From: Lachnospiraceae bacterium
GTDB lineage: Bacteria > Bacillota > Clostridia > Lachnospirales > Lachnospiraceae
NCBI GenBank assembly: GCA_022791755.1
Contig: JAAVZR010000015.1
Coordinates: 1 to 64,000 of the forward strand
DNA: 64,000 nt
Direction of reading: 5' to 3'
Part shown: in pieces, positions 25,700 through 33,609 of the stretch
Position numbering within the stretch: the stretch's first letter is position 1
Layout: each line of letters starts with the position of its first letter
Translations under genes and position numbers: made by a program
The notes under the pieces: model-generated
What the model was told of the DNA's origin: nothing
The model's input: the letters and a program-made list of their open reading frames with translations, nothing else
Databases searched by the model: none

Positions 25700-27247
25700 T
25701 TACCAGAATATCTGCTCCCGCCAGTACATGTCCTCGAGATCTTCCGCAGGCCGGTCCAGCATCAAAGCTCCCCTGAACATCTCATAGCCCAGCTGCGTAT
25801 ACACTCCCCCATGGCAGGAAAAGGTTTCCGATTGCCGGGAGGTATCCTCGTAGGAGGGGCTGGTATATTCAAATACCATGTCCTTGGTAAAACTCCCTTC
25901 CCGCACGCCTGCGGCCATCGTCCCTGTTTCGGTCTCTGTGGCAACCGACTTGTGGTTAAATTCGCTTCCCTCATAGGCATCCTGGGATTCCATGAGTGTC
26001 GCCGTAAACGCTCCTTCCCATTGCCAGTCTTTGCAGGAGCCGCTTGTATACAGCTCTGCAATCCGCGTACCCGTATACATGACCCACCCTTCCTCGTCTG
26101 AGGAACTTCCGCCTGCGTAGCCTTCGCCACGGCTATACATACAGGCATAAGCGGCTCCGTTTTCCTCCCTCACTTCTACCTGTATAAAGGCTCCTTTGTC
26201 GAGAGGATCTTCGTCATAGGGCCAGGGCTCGCCGGGAAAACTCTGCGAGGCCAGGTGCTCGGTGTAGTGGCCATTCACAAAAACCCGGTACGAATCCCGG
26301 CTGGTATAGATTGTAAAGCCTCCTGAGACGCCGCCTGTGTCCGGCCCCGGCAGTTCTGCCTCCAGAGCAGCGACGTTTCCCGCCTGCGCGATCCCGATCA
26401 GCCGGTCGATCCATGCCTGCTCCTGTGCGGAGAGCGTATCATAGGCCCGGTAGTTTTCCCGCTGTTCAAATACCGTCGCTTTGTATGCGTTCAGTTCTCC
26501 GGCCCCTGCCAGCGTCTCGTAGGTTTCCAGCAGCCCGGAAATTTCTCCATACAGCTGTTCCCACAGCTCCGGGGATATCCCCGGACCGCCGCCGGGTCCA
26601 TCGTCTTCCTCCGCTACCACGCAGTCCGTGAGCAATTCCCCGGCCTTTTTAACCGCCTCTATCGCCGCTTCGTAGCCGCCGGCCTCCGCCAATGTCCCTG
26701 CCAGCTGTTCATACAGCTTTACGGCACGGCTCACCGCTTCCTCATAGGTCATGGTCTCCGGCAGCATCCCGTCCGCCTCACGCCACTGCCCGCCGCCGTA
26801 CCAGCCGCTTAGCAGCGTCACAGCCCGCCCGTAGTCCGCCGCCCCGCTCTCCAGGCCGTCTTCCTGCGCGGCGTAGGCATCTCCGCGGGCCAGATACGGA
26901 GCCGCCCGGTTGGGCTCGATCTCGATGGCCGCCGTGAAGGCCAGGATCGCTTCCTCGTAATTGCCCTCGTTTAGAAAGCGGATGCCCAGCTCATACTGGC
27001 TCTGCCAGTCAAGGACTGCCAAAGAAGCGGCCTCCGACCCGGCGTCGCCGTTCATCACGCCTGTGTCCGCCTTACATCCTGCCACCGCACAAAAAGCCAT
27101 AACAAACAGAAGCCGCCTTCCTGTTTTTTTCATGATCCTCATAACCGCCCTCCCGGAATCTTTTGCCGGCTTTTTATCCTGTATGGACTCTTCCGGCGTG
27201 GGATGTGCCCCGGAATACACAGAGACCGTTTTCTCCAAATCATCCAT
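25700..27247 (-). CDS. TPR lipoprotein or membrane protein with N-terminal TVSVY motif
   Basis: The 515-residue frame starts MDDLEKTVSVYSG, then a signal-like stretch (RRLLFVMAFCAVAGC) with a lipobox at Cys58. TPR-like repeats follow (IRFLNEGNYEEAILAFTAAIE), and then an unknown C-terminal domain. Two starts are possible. ATG 27247 gives a cytosolic tail with the TVSVY motif shared with the kinase. ATG 27142 has a strong GGAGGG site and gives a canonical lipoprotein. Both may be used. The protein is probably anchored in the membrane with its TPR part outside. Its 25-nt spacing from the kinase gene and the shared motif tie it to the secretion system. Confidence 0.75.
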   Translation of the reverse strand: MDDLEKTVSVYSGAHPTPEESIQDKKPAKDSGRAVMRIMKKTGRRLLFVMAFCAVAGCKADTGVMNGDAGSEAASLAVLDWQSQYELGIRFLNEGNYEEAILAFTAAIEIEPNRAAPYLARGDAYAAQEDGLESGAADYGRAVTLLSGWYGGGQWREADGMLPETMTYEEAVSRAVKLYEQLAGTLAEAGGYEAAIEAVKKAGELLTDCVVAEEDDGPGGGPGISPELWEQLYGEISGLLETYETLAGAGELNAYKATVFEQRENYRAYDTLSAQEQAWIDRLIGIAQAGNVAALEAELPGPDTGGVSGGFTIYTSRDSYRVFVNGHYTEHLASQSFPGEPWPYDEDPLDKGAFIQVEVREENGAAYACMYSRGEGYAGGSSSDEEGWVMYTGTRIAELYTSGSCKDWQWEGAFTATLMESQDAYEGSEFNHKSVATETETGTMAAGVREGSFTKDMVFEYTSPSYEDTSRQSETFSCHGGVYTQLGYEMFRGALMLDRPAEDLEDMYWREQIFW

Positions 27248-27279
27248 ACGCACCCATCGCCCCTTTCTCTCCTCCTCTG

Positions 27280-27570
27280 TCAGGAGTCCTCTCCGGCCAT
27301 CTCGTCCATCTTCTCCAGAAGCCCGGCCAGCTCGCTCCGAAACACCTGATGCTCCGCCCCCATGAATCCAATATAGGCGATTTCCTCTATATCCTCATGA
27401 TTAAAGAGGTAGATATGCTCCTGAGACAGATATCCCTCCGGATACAACACCGCCATGTAGTCATATCGGGTTTTTTCGCTGGTCTGAAGGATTCCGATAA
27501 TCATCATCTTCTTATTTGCCTCTTTTACCAGTACCACGCTGCCCACAGGCAGCAGCTTTTTAGGATCCAT
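27280..27570 (-). CDS. DUF4176-family T7SS-associated protein
   Basis: A 96-residue cytoplasmic protein with a beta-rich SH3-like core: LLPVGSVVLVKEANKKMMIIG, then DYMAVLYPEGYLS and HIYLFNHEDIEEIAYIGF. This pattern is the DUF4176 family, regularly encoded beside LXG or WXG substrates in Firmicutes type VII loci; its role is not established. ATG 27570 follows AAAGGAG. It lies just downstream of the candidate substrate gene, which fits a chaperone or adaptor role. Confidence 0.8.
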   Translation of the reverse strand: MDPKKLLPVGSVVLVKEANKKMMIIGILQTSEKTRYDYMAVLYPEGYLSQEHIYLFNHEDIEEIAYIGFMGAEHQVFRSELAGLLEKMDEMAGEDS

Positions 27571-27599
27571 ATTCTCTCCTTTCCGATCCCGGTTCAAAG

Positions 27600-28751
27600 T
27601 CACCCGGGAATCACTCCTCCCAATGCCTCCATAAACTCATACCACTTATCGTCCAGCTTACCCAGTTTTTTCAGCTTCTTTAAAAGATCGTATATATTCT
27701 TACACTTATTCAGATCCACCGTATCCAGATCAATGCTGATGAGATCCGGCATATATTCCCGGATATAATCATCCAGATAATCCCCGAACTCTTTTCCTAT
27801 ATCCTTACCCAGCTTCACGCCCTTTACAAGGGCCGGCCACCAGCCGCCGATATCAGTCAGATACGTGGACAGCCCCTCCAGGCTTCCCACGATGGAAAGG
27901 ACCTTTCCGAAGCTGTAGGCGCCCTTTGCGATCTGCTTGCCCAGCTCTTCCTGTCCGAACCAGCTTCCGATCTCGCCCAGCACATTTATCATACCATTTT
28001 TCAGAATCTTGGTCTTGCCTACCTGGTCCACGTTATTCATAACACAGTGATACAGGTCTGCCCCATTGTTCACTATGGAATCGGTCATGTAAACCGTAGT
28101 TATCACAGCCAGAGGAGTCAGCGCCCCTCCGGTCAGTGCATTGGCGCTCCACACTCCGACGATGGCAACGCCAGAGGACAGCATCTTACCGGTCGCTTTG
28201 CCGCCTTCTACCAGACGATAAAAAACGCCCTTCTTATTATAGAGATCCACGACCCAGTCGGTCACCGTACCGGCGGCATCCCACAGCTTAGCCACGCCGG
28301 TCCGTACCTTTTTGCAGCCTTTATTCAAACGGTCTTCCGTCCTTTTTACCACCTCATCCAGAAGCTGTTGCTCTCTGGTCTGTTCTGTGGTAATGTTTTG
28401 CAGGATGCCGGCCGTACTTGCCATACCGGCTATCACCTGTCCGGCCGCCACCGCCGCGGCATGGCTGCCCATCTGCTTTGCCAGCAGGCTGTCCACGGAT
28501 TCATAAGACCGGGCGCTCTCTGACGCCACCGCGGCTCCCGTCTCCAGCAGGGAGACGATCCTCTCACAGCTTCTCTGGGCGCTCACAATCTTGCCTGAGA
28601 AATTGCGGGAAAGCTTCTCGCTCCAGTTCTCATTGACCTTTGAAAGCTCTTTCATTCCACTGTCAAACAGCGCCCGGTACTCCTCCTTCAGCGCCCTCAG
28701 CTCTCTGCTCTGGGCCTCCAGTTCTGCCGGTGTCAGTCTGATCTTTGTCAT
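27600..28751 (-). CDS. WXG/LXG-like candidate secreted substrate
   Basis: The 383-residue protein starts with a WXG100-like helical hairpin (residues 1-100, with the NENWSEKLSRNF turn), then a helical linker. The middle region is long, hydrophobic and glycine-rich (about 185-260, including SSGVAIVGVWSANALTGG), and a charged C-terminus follows. This is the layout of LXG-type type VII substrates with a membrane-active or toxin C-terminus, but I see no catalytic motif. ATG 28751 was chosen over upstream ATGs because it starts the helical hairpin as in WXG proteins. It sits between the phosphatase and DUF4176 genes. No immunity gene is obvious. Confidence 0.65.
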   Translation of the reverse strand: MTKIRLTPAELEAQSRELRALKEEYRALFDSGMKELSKVNENWSEKLSRNFSGKIVSAQRSCERIVSLLETGAAVASESARSYESVDSLLAKQMGSHAAAVAAGQVIAGMASTAGILQNITTEQTREQQLLDEVVKRTEDRLNKGCKKVRTGVAKLWDAAGTVTDWVVDLYNKKGVFYRLVEGGKATGKMLSSGVAIVGVWSANALTGGALTPLAVITTVYMTDSIVNNGADLYHCVMNNVDQVGKTKILKNGMINVLGEIGSWFGQEELGKQIAKGAYSFGKVLSIVGSLEGLSTYLTDIGGWWPALVKGVKLGKDIGKEFGDYLDDYIREYMPDLISIDLDTVDLNKCKNIYDLLKKLKKLGKLDDKWYEFMEALGGVIPG

Positions 28752-28767
28752 TCCCGTCATCACCCCC

Positions 28768-29556
28768 TTATGTCTTTTGTACTTCTCTGATGCGCACAAC
28801 GATCACCGTGACGTTATCGCGGCCTCCGTTTTCCAGCGCTCTGGCAATCAGAGCGTTCACACACCGGCCGGCCTCTTTCGTCTCCCTCATGAGCGCGCAT
28901 ATTTCCGCATTACTGACCATATCCGTGAGACCGTCGCTGCACAGAAGATACTGGTCTCCTCCCATCAGCTCCTCTTTCGCCACATGGGGTTCCAGGATCA
29001 TCTCCTCCGGCCAGATACCCAGATGCTGAGTCAGCCTGGGCCTGCGCCCCCTGATCCCCTGCCCGGCCAGAAACTTTTCGTCCGTGTGGTCCTCTGACAG
29101 CTGCCGGAAAGCGCCCTGGCGCAGCCGGAACGCCCGGCTGTCCCCCACATTGCATACATAGGCAAAGGCGCCGCTTAAATAAAGCATCACTGCCGTGCTG
29201 CCCATCCGCCCGGAGCCCAGAGCCCCGGCCCGCCCGCACACCGCCGTATTCATCTTCCGGACCAGGCCGGTAAGATATCTCTTCGGCGGATAAATAAAAT
29301 CCGCCAGAAGTTTCCCGCTGTCTTTCGCCGTGGACGCCGCCGCAAAGGAAGCCTCTTCACCGTAGCTTTCCCCTCCCATGCCGTCGAACACTCCGAAAAA
29401 TTCATCTCCCTGAAATATCCTTTCGAGCTGCACCGCAGTCTTAAGCCCACTGTTATCCTTGGGCAGAATCCTGTGATCAAAGCAAAAATTATCCTCGTTA
29501 TTCGCCCGGCAAAGGCCTGTATGACAACCGCAGGCCGCTTCTATCTTATACTGCAT
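28768..29556 (-). CDS. PP2C-family Ser/Thr phosphatase
   Basis: The 262-residue metal-dependent phosphatase has all main motifs: RANNEDNF, GVFDGMGG (metal-binding Asp), MGSTAVMLYL, VGDSRAFRL, YLLCSDGLTDMV and GGRDNVTVIVV. It should reverse the threonine phosphorylation made by the kinase encoded at the end of this operon, like the Stp/PrkC or the type VI PppA/PpkA pairs. Its location among WXG100 genes points to control of secretion. No membrane helix, so it is cytoplasmic. Confidence 0.93.
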   Translation of the reverse strand: MQYKIEAACGCHTGLCRANNEDNFCFDHRILPKDNSGLKTAVQLERIFQGDEFFGVFDGMGGESYGEEASFAAASTAKDSGKLLADFIYPPKRYLTGLVRKMNTAVCGRAGALGSGRMGSTAVMLYLSGAFAYVCNVGDSRAFRLRQGAFRQLSEDHTDEKFLAGQGIRGRRPRLTQHLGIWPEEMILEPHVAKEELMGGDQYLLCSDGLTDMVSNAEICALMRETKEAGRCVNALIARALENGGRDNVTVIVVRIREVQKT

Positions 29557-29574
29557 CTGACCTGTCCTCCTCCA

Positions 29575-30111
29575 TCAGATATTCAGCTTCTCAAAGGGAA
29601 TTACATTGATAAGAGACAGCAGGTCCATGGAGTCGCTTTGAAGGGGACCGGCCCATTCAGGCAGCCGGCTTTCAAAAGGCCTTTGTTCTCCCGGATCATA
29701 GTAGTCCAAAAATCCCTCCTCCTGCCCTTTTTGCCGGATGCCTTCCAGACCAAAACCTGTCCCCAGCCCGGCTCCGCTTATGACCACGTCTTTCACCGGA
29801 ACCGCCAGAATCTTTGCCAGAAGGCTCTCCACCGCGTTAAAAAGCCCTGACACACTGTTCTCTGCGCCGGTCAGCTCCCCCTCGGCCGCCTGTACGGCCC
29901 GCAGAAAGGCCGACTGATTCTCACAGAGCTTCCGAATCATATTTCTGGAATCACGAACCAGGTCATCAATGGCGTCTTTCTCCTTACATCCCCAGTCACT
30001 GTGGGAACGGATCTCCTGAAGCAGATTCTGCGCCCGCTGCAATTCATCGTTGGCCCTCTGGCAGGCTATGGTCATCTGCATCACCGTCATCACGTCATAT
30101 GCGATCTTCAT
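29575..30111 (-). CDS. WXG-like helical protein of T7SS locus
   Basis: A 178-residue, mostly helical protein. The first 95 residues could form a helical hairpin with a turn at HSDWGCKEKDAI, close to the WXG100 pattern but with WGC instead of WXG; the rest is low in structure and proline-containing. It is likely a co-secreted partner or chaperone. I know no named family. It is 18 nt upstream of the phosphatase gene in the same operon. Confidence 0.7.
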   Translation of the reverse strand: MKIAYDVMTVMQMTIACQRANDELQRAQNLLQEIRSHSDWGCKEKDAIDDLVRDSRNMIRKLCENQSAFLRAVQAAEGELTGAENSVSGLFNAVESLLAKILAVPVKDVVISGAGLGTGFGLEGIRQKGQEEGFLDYYDPGEQRPFESRLPEWAGPLQSDSMDLLSLINVIPFEKLNI

Positions 30112-30133
30112 CTGAGCCTCCTTCTCCTTTTGC

Positions 30134-30439
30134 CTAGAAAGAACCGGATATCCGGGCAGCCGCCGCCCTGTCCTTCATCTCAAAAAGACTGTGCGCCTTC
30201 GCCACATAGTTCTTAAATTCCCTTAAGACCTCTGCCATGCCGGCCGCCTGGACCGCATATTCCCGCATCATATGCAGGTAGGACTGACTGGCTCCCCCTT
30301 CCCAGGATTCCCCGATCCGTTCCAGCAGAGCCTCCAGACGGGCATTCAGCGCTTCCAGGCGGGCGATATACTGTCCCAGGGACTTTTCATTGCCCTGGAG
30401 CGCCGTGATATCCACCACGATCTTCGATGTATTTGCCAT
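30134..30439 (-). CDS. WXG100 protein
   Basis: A 101-residue protein of the ESAT-6/WXG100 family. Two helices are joined at ESWEGGASQS, with WEG at residues 46-48, as in the family. These proteins leave the cell as helical dimers and support export of other substrates. It has a ribosome-binding site GGAGGG and lies 14 nt after the preceding helical-protein gene. Confidence 0.88.
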   Translation of the reverse strand: MANTSKIVVDITALQGNEKSLGQYIARLEALNARLEALLERIGESWEGGASQSYLHMMREYAVQAAGMAEVLREFKNYVAKAHSLFEMKDRAAAARISGSF

Positions 30440-30453
30440 ATCTCTCCCTCCTG

Positions 30454-30927
30454 CTACCTGTTGAAAAGATTTCCCAGGCCGTCCAGAACCGACCGGGCAA
30501 CCTGTTTGGCCGAATCGGCCGCTGCCGGCGCCGCACCGGCTGCCGTCTGTGCCGCTTTCATCGCCTCCGCAGCGGACTTTACCGCCTTCGCACTGTCCTT
30601 CATCGCCTCCATGCCAGCCCTCTGAGTATCCATCAGCCTCTTTAATTCCTGGTCTTTTTTCTTGTAGTGATCCACGACTCTGCGGATATAGTCCGCCGTG
30701 CTCTCCAGCTTCGCGATCATCTGTCCCAGCTTTTTTTCCATCTCCAGACTCTTTTCCTCGATCGCCCGGGCCGTCATTCCCTCCATCCCTCCGCTCTGAC
30801 GCTGCAGGCTGTATATACTGGCCTGAGATTCTCTCAAAATCTGAGCCGCTTCCTTCAGACGCCTGATATCCCTGTTGGCCGCCGCCTCATCGATGGTGAT
30901 CCTGCCCTTTCCGTCATAGTACGCCAT
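30454..30927 (-). CDS. Helical WXG-like protein of T7SS locus
   Basis: A 157-residue protein, almost wholly helical, with coiled-coil segments (ANRDIRRLKEAAQILRES, then KSLEMEKKLGQMIAKLEST) and an Ala-rich C-terminus. The turn reads GGMEGMTA, where WXG100 proteins have Trp. It is probably a divergent WXG-like partner. No family name can be given with confidence. It lies 3 nt after the gene that ends at 30931. Confidence 0.7.
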   Translation of the reverse strand: MAYYDGKGRITIDEAAANRDIRRLKEAAQILRESQASIYSLQRQSGGMEGMTARAIEEKSLEMEKKLGQMIAKLESTADYIRRVVDHYKKKDQELKRLMDTQRAGMEAMKDSAKAVKSAAEAMKAAQTAAGAAPAAADSAKQVARSVLDGLGNLFNR

Positions 30928-30930
30928 CTC

Positions 30931-31578
30931 CTATTCCCCCTTTAAAGCCCGGTAGATTTCCAGGCAAAACTGCTCCTTTGTCAGGGCTGCTGCCATGCCA
31001 TCCTGCCTTTCGCAGAAAACCCGGCCCTTCGCCTCTACATATATCGTCACAGCCGCCTTCTCGCCCACATGGGTGCTCTTTATCACAAACATGCGGCTGA
31101 CTGCTTTCTTATTCAGCTCTCTCACCGGCAATACTTCCGGCCTGTCTTCGTAATCCGCCGGCAGCAGGCCATGAATCCACTCCTGCATCTTTCCCTCGTC
31201 ATAAGTCTCCAGGCGAATCTGCCCCTTTATGAATTCCGTCGCGGTGAGCCGCCCTTCATAAAAATGAAAGCGGCGTCCTCTGGTCACCGGCGCATCCCCT
31301 TCTGTCATCGCAGTCACATCCGCCGACGATTCCAGCATTCCGAAGAATACCGGCTCCAGAAGTTTCTCTGATTCTCTGTCCACATCCAGATTTCCGCTGA
31401 AATCCTCCATCAGGATCCCCTTCTTCGCCAGCCCTTCCCTCGATTCGCTCTCATAGATTTCCCGTCTCTGCTGTATATCGCCCATGGCGGCAACATAGGC
31501 ATAATCAATATATTTTGCCTGAAGCAGCGCTCCCATATAATAAAGCTCCTCCGGCGTAAGAATGATTTCCTTCTTCAT
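30931..31578 (-). CDS. Probable EspG/DUF5081-like T7SS protein B
   Basis: The 215-residue cytoplasmic protein begins MKKEIILTPEELYYMGALLQ, has mixed alpha/beta character and ends GRVFCERQDGMAAALTKEQF. Length, the opening LT-x-x-EL pattern and its place beside WXG100 genes recall the EspG-like or DUF5081 chaperones of type VII systems; this is pattern-based inference from memory. ATG 31578 has AGAGGGG upstream. A second gene of the same style lies at 32959-33609. Confidence 0.6.
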   Translation of the reverse strand: MKKEIILTPEELYYMGALLQAKYIDYAYVAAMGDIQQRREIYESESREGLAKKGILMEDFSGNLDVDRESEKLLEPVFFGMLESSADVTAMTEGDAPVTRGRRFHFYEGRLTATEFIKGQIRLETYDEGKMQEWIHGLLPADYEDRPEVLPVRELNKKAVSRMFVIKSTHVGEKAAVTIYVEAKGRVFCERQDGMAAALTKEQFCLEIYRALKGE

Positions 31579-31588
31579 GTGTTCCCCT

Positions 31589-31879
31589 CTATACGTTTGC
31601 GATTCTGGCCGCCAGCTCATCCTCCCAGTCTCCGTATTCCCGGGCAAATCCTTCCAGCGCAGAAGCGTATTCCCCGAAAAAATTCTCGATCTCTCTGAAC
31701 TCCCTGCGCACACAGAGGAGCCGGCCGGCAAAGGCCCGACCGGCCTCTCCCTGCCACGCTCCGTTTAAGCCGTCTGCCAGAATTTCCATGGCGTCCATAT
31801 TGTTTTTCAATGTATCCGTGACGGAGCGGACCGCCCCGCCAAACGCAGCCATCCGGTCTGTGTCCACAGTGATTCTCAT
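31589..31879 (-). CDS. WXG100 protein
   Basis: A 96-residue WXG100 protein starting MRITVDTDRM, with the turn LNGAWQGEAG (WQG at 42-44) between two long helices. ATG 31879 follows a good GGAAAGG site. It lies downstream of a strong intergenic hairpin that separates it from the EsxA-like gene, so its expression may be lower than that of its neighbour. Confidence 0.9.
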   Translation of the reverse strand: MRITVDTDRMAAFGGAVRSVTDTLKNNMDAMEILADGLNGAWQGEAGRAFAGRLLCVRREFREIENFFGEYASALEGFAREYGDWEDELAARIANV

Positions 31880-31916
31880 CTGCCCTTTCCTTTCCCATCC
31901 GCCGCCCTGACTTTCC

Positions 31917-31952
31917 CCGGCGGCGAAGCTCCTTAGGGAGCCTCGCCGCCGG
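31917..31952 (-). promoter_or_regulatory. Strong hairpin between two WXG100 genes
   Basis: A 16-bp stem (31917-31932 with 31937-31952) closes a 4-nt loop; on the minus-strand RNA the single non-Watson-Crick position is a G-U pair. No T-run follows, so it is more likely an mRNA stabiliser or partial attenuator than a full terminator. It lies 15 nt past the EsxA-like stop, inside an otherwise tightly packed operon. Confidence 0.7.
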
Positions 31953-31968
31953 AGTCCGGCCAAGGCCG

Positions 31969-32268
31969 CTATACGCCGAAGCTGTTGATCGCCGACTCTA
32001 ATCCCGTATCGATCTCCTGCAGCTTCTGGGCAGAGGTATCCATCAGCTTCGCATAGGCTTCCAGCATCTCTGAAAAACCGTTAAAGGTCGTCTGCATACT
32101 CTCATACTTGGCGACCAGCGCATCCTGCGCGTCCCCTTTCCATATCTCGTTCAGCCCCATGATCAGGGTACGCATTTTACTCATCGCCTCGTCGTGGGTG
32201 CTCTTTAAGCCTCTTAACTCGTTTGCCTTACCGGTCAACAGTTCGGGTGTTACCTGGATTAATGCCAT
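31969..32268 (-). CDS. WXG100 protein, EsxA-like
   Basis: The 99-residue protein is the most canonical WXG100 member here: MALIQVTPELL, helix 1, the turn NEIWKGDAQDAL (WKG at 43-45), and helix 2 (YESMQTTFNGFSEMLEAY). It should be secreted through the EssC-type motor and be needed for export of other substrates. ATG 32268 has AAAGGCGG upstream. A 100-nt gap before it and a strong hairpin after it set it apart from the packed operon, which fits a higher expression level. Confidence 0.92.
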   Translation of the reverse strand: MALIQVTPELLTGKANELRGLKSTHDEAMSKMRTLIMGLNEIWKGDAQDALVAKYESMQTTFNGFSEMLEAYAKLMDTSAQKLQEIDTGLESAINSFGV

Positions 32269-32368
32269 AATCGTATCCGCCTTTCTTTTATACATTGTCA
32301 GTCCTGTAGTTCCTATTATGCAAGCTCCCTGCAGTGAGCGTACATTCGCCGTATGTGATTGCTTCCTT

Positions 32369-32689
32369 TCACGAAAGAGGGCGCTCTCCGGCCCCGGCTG
32401 CCTCCGCTTCCTCTTCCGTCAGGAGCCGGATCTCTTCCCTGATGGCCGCCTGAAGCTGAGAGAGCGCCCCGCGTATCTCATCGAAATCCTCCCGGGGAGC
32501 GGCCGCCTGACGGGACAGCTCCCTCAGCCGGTCATAAAACGCCATGGCAGCCTTGCCCTGCCACCCGTTCTCCATCAGAAGCTCCAGCTCCCCCAGCTCT
32601 CTCATGGCCTCGTCCAGCTCTTCTCCGGCGTGGTTCAGCTTCATATTGTAATGGGACAGCGTCTCTTCGTATGTATTGACGATCTCCAT
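32369..32689 (-). CDS. WXG100 protein
   Basis: A 106-residue WXG100 protein: helix 1, the turn LMENGWQGKAAMAF (WQG at 43-45), helix 2 and a Glu/Ala-rich tail (EEEAEAAGAG). It begins 3 nt after the EsaB-like gene. Together with the other WXG100 genes it gives the system several possible hetero- or homodimers. Confidence 0.88.
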   Translation of the reverse strand: MEIVNTYEETLSHYNMKLNHAGEELDEAMRELGELELLMENGWQGKAAMAFYDRLRELSRQAAAPREDFDEIRGALSQLQAAIREEIRLLTEEEAEAAGAGERPLS

Positions 32690-32692
32690 CTG

Positions 32693-32962
32693 TCAGTCCT
32701 CCTGCACTCTGGATATCACAGTGATATAGTCTCCGTTACGCACTCCCGCTCCGGCCAGCGTCTCCTGGTCCGTCAGCGGCCGCCTCTGACGGTTCAGATA
32801 CAGACAGTGACATCCGGAATATAAGCGCAGGTTTGGATTGACATCGTTTAAAACCTCCAACACATCTTCCGTCAGCGTCCCGCCCGGCTGGCCGGCCGGA
32901 ACCTCGATATCATAGACAAAGCTCCCCGGCTTATCCATAATCGTCAGGATAATATTCTTCAT
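32693..32962 (-). CDS. EsaB/YukD-family ubiquitin-like protein
   Basis: The 89-residue protein begins MKNIILTIMDKPGSFVYDIE and ends RRPLTDQETLAGAGVRNGDY plus ITVI, the ubiquitin-like pattern of EsaB/YukD in Firmicutes type VII systems. EsaB is a small cytoplasmic protein needed for secretion or its regulation. It overlaps the gene upstream by 4 nt and precedes a WXG100 gene by 3 nt. Confidence 0.8.
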   Translation of the reverse strand: MKNIILTIMDKPGSFVYDIEVPAGQPGGTLTEDVLEVLNDVNPNLRLYSGCHCLYLNRQRRPLTDQETLAGAGVRNGDYITVISRVQED

Positions 32963-33609
32963 ATACCGCTCTCCTCGCCGCCGTATTCCAGCGCGTCGCA
33001 CAGACGGCTCCAGGCGGCTCTCAGCTCCTCTGCGCTCTCTCTCGTCCAGGCCAGATCAAACACCCTCTCAAAAAACCGGCCCTCTCTCTCCTGAAAAACC
33101 AGCGCTCCCAGCCATTCTTCCGCAGAGTCAAGGGACAAAAACCCATCTCCGGCGCCTTTGCCGCCGTCCCCTGCGTCTGCCTTCGGGGGTTCCAAAAGCC
33201 CGCGCCTGAGCGTCCCGATCCCCGGCAGACGCCCCAGATGGCAAGAGCCCCTTGCGTCCGGTTCCATGAAGACCAGATCCGCTTTGTCCTGATACAGGCA
33301 GAACCGCCCCTCGCCGCCGTCCCGGGAGAAACAGACCCGTCCCACCCGTCCTGCCCGTCCCATGACGCCTAATATATCATGGAGGCCGGCCTCCATACGC
33401 ACCACGCCGCCCGGCTCAGCCAGCAGAATTCCCCTGTTCTCCAGACCGGCTGTGATACCGGTGACCCGATCCTTCAGGCCAGCCCGGCTCGATCGGATCC
33501 ACTCTCCCGATACGCCGTACAGACAGGGCAGATGTAAAAACGCCGCCGCCACGCACAGCTCGTCGCCGGACAGGCTGCGGCTTCGATAGGAATCCAGTTC
33601 TATCTTCAT
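32959..33609 (-). CDS. Probable EspG-like T7SS protein A
   Basis: A 216-residue protein starting MKIELDSYRSRSLSGDELCV, with an LS-x-x-EL opening like the protein at 30931-31578. The middle is glycine-rich (PPKADAGDGGKGAGDG) and the C-terminus helical. It may be a substrate chaperone of the EspG type, an inference from context and weak pattern only. It overlaps both neighbours by 4 nt (ATGA junctions). Confidence 0.5.
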   Translation of the reverse strand: MKIELDSYRSRSLSGDELCVAAAFLHLPCLYGVSGEWIRSSRAGLKDRVTGITAGLENRGILLAEPGGVVRMEAGLHDILGVMGRAGRVGRVCFSRDGGEGRFCLYQDKADLVFMEPDARGSCHLGRLPGIGTLRRGLLEPPKADAGDGGKGAGDGFLSLDSAEEWLGALVFQEREGRFFERVFDLAWTRESAEELRAAWSRLCDALEYGGEESGI

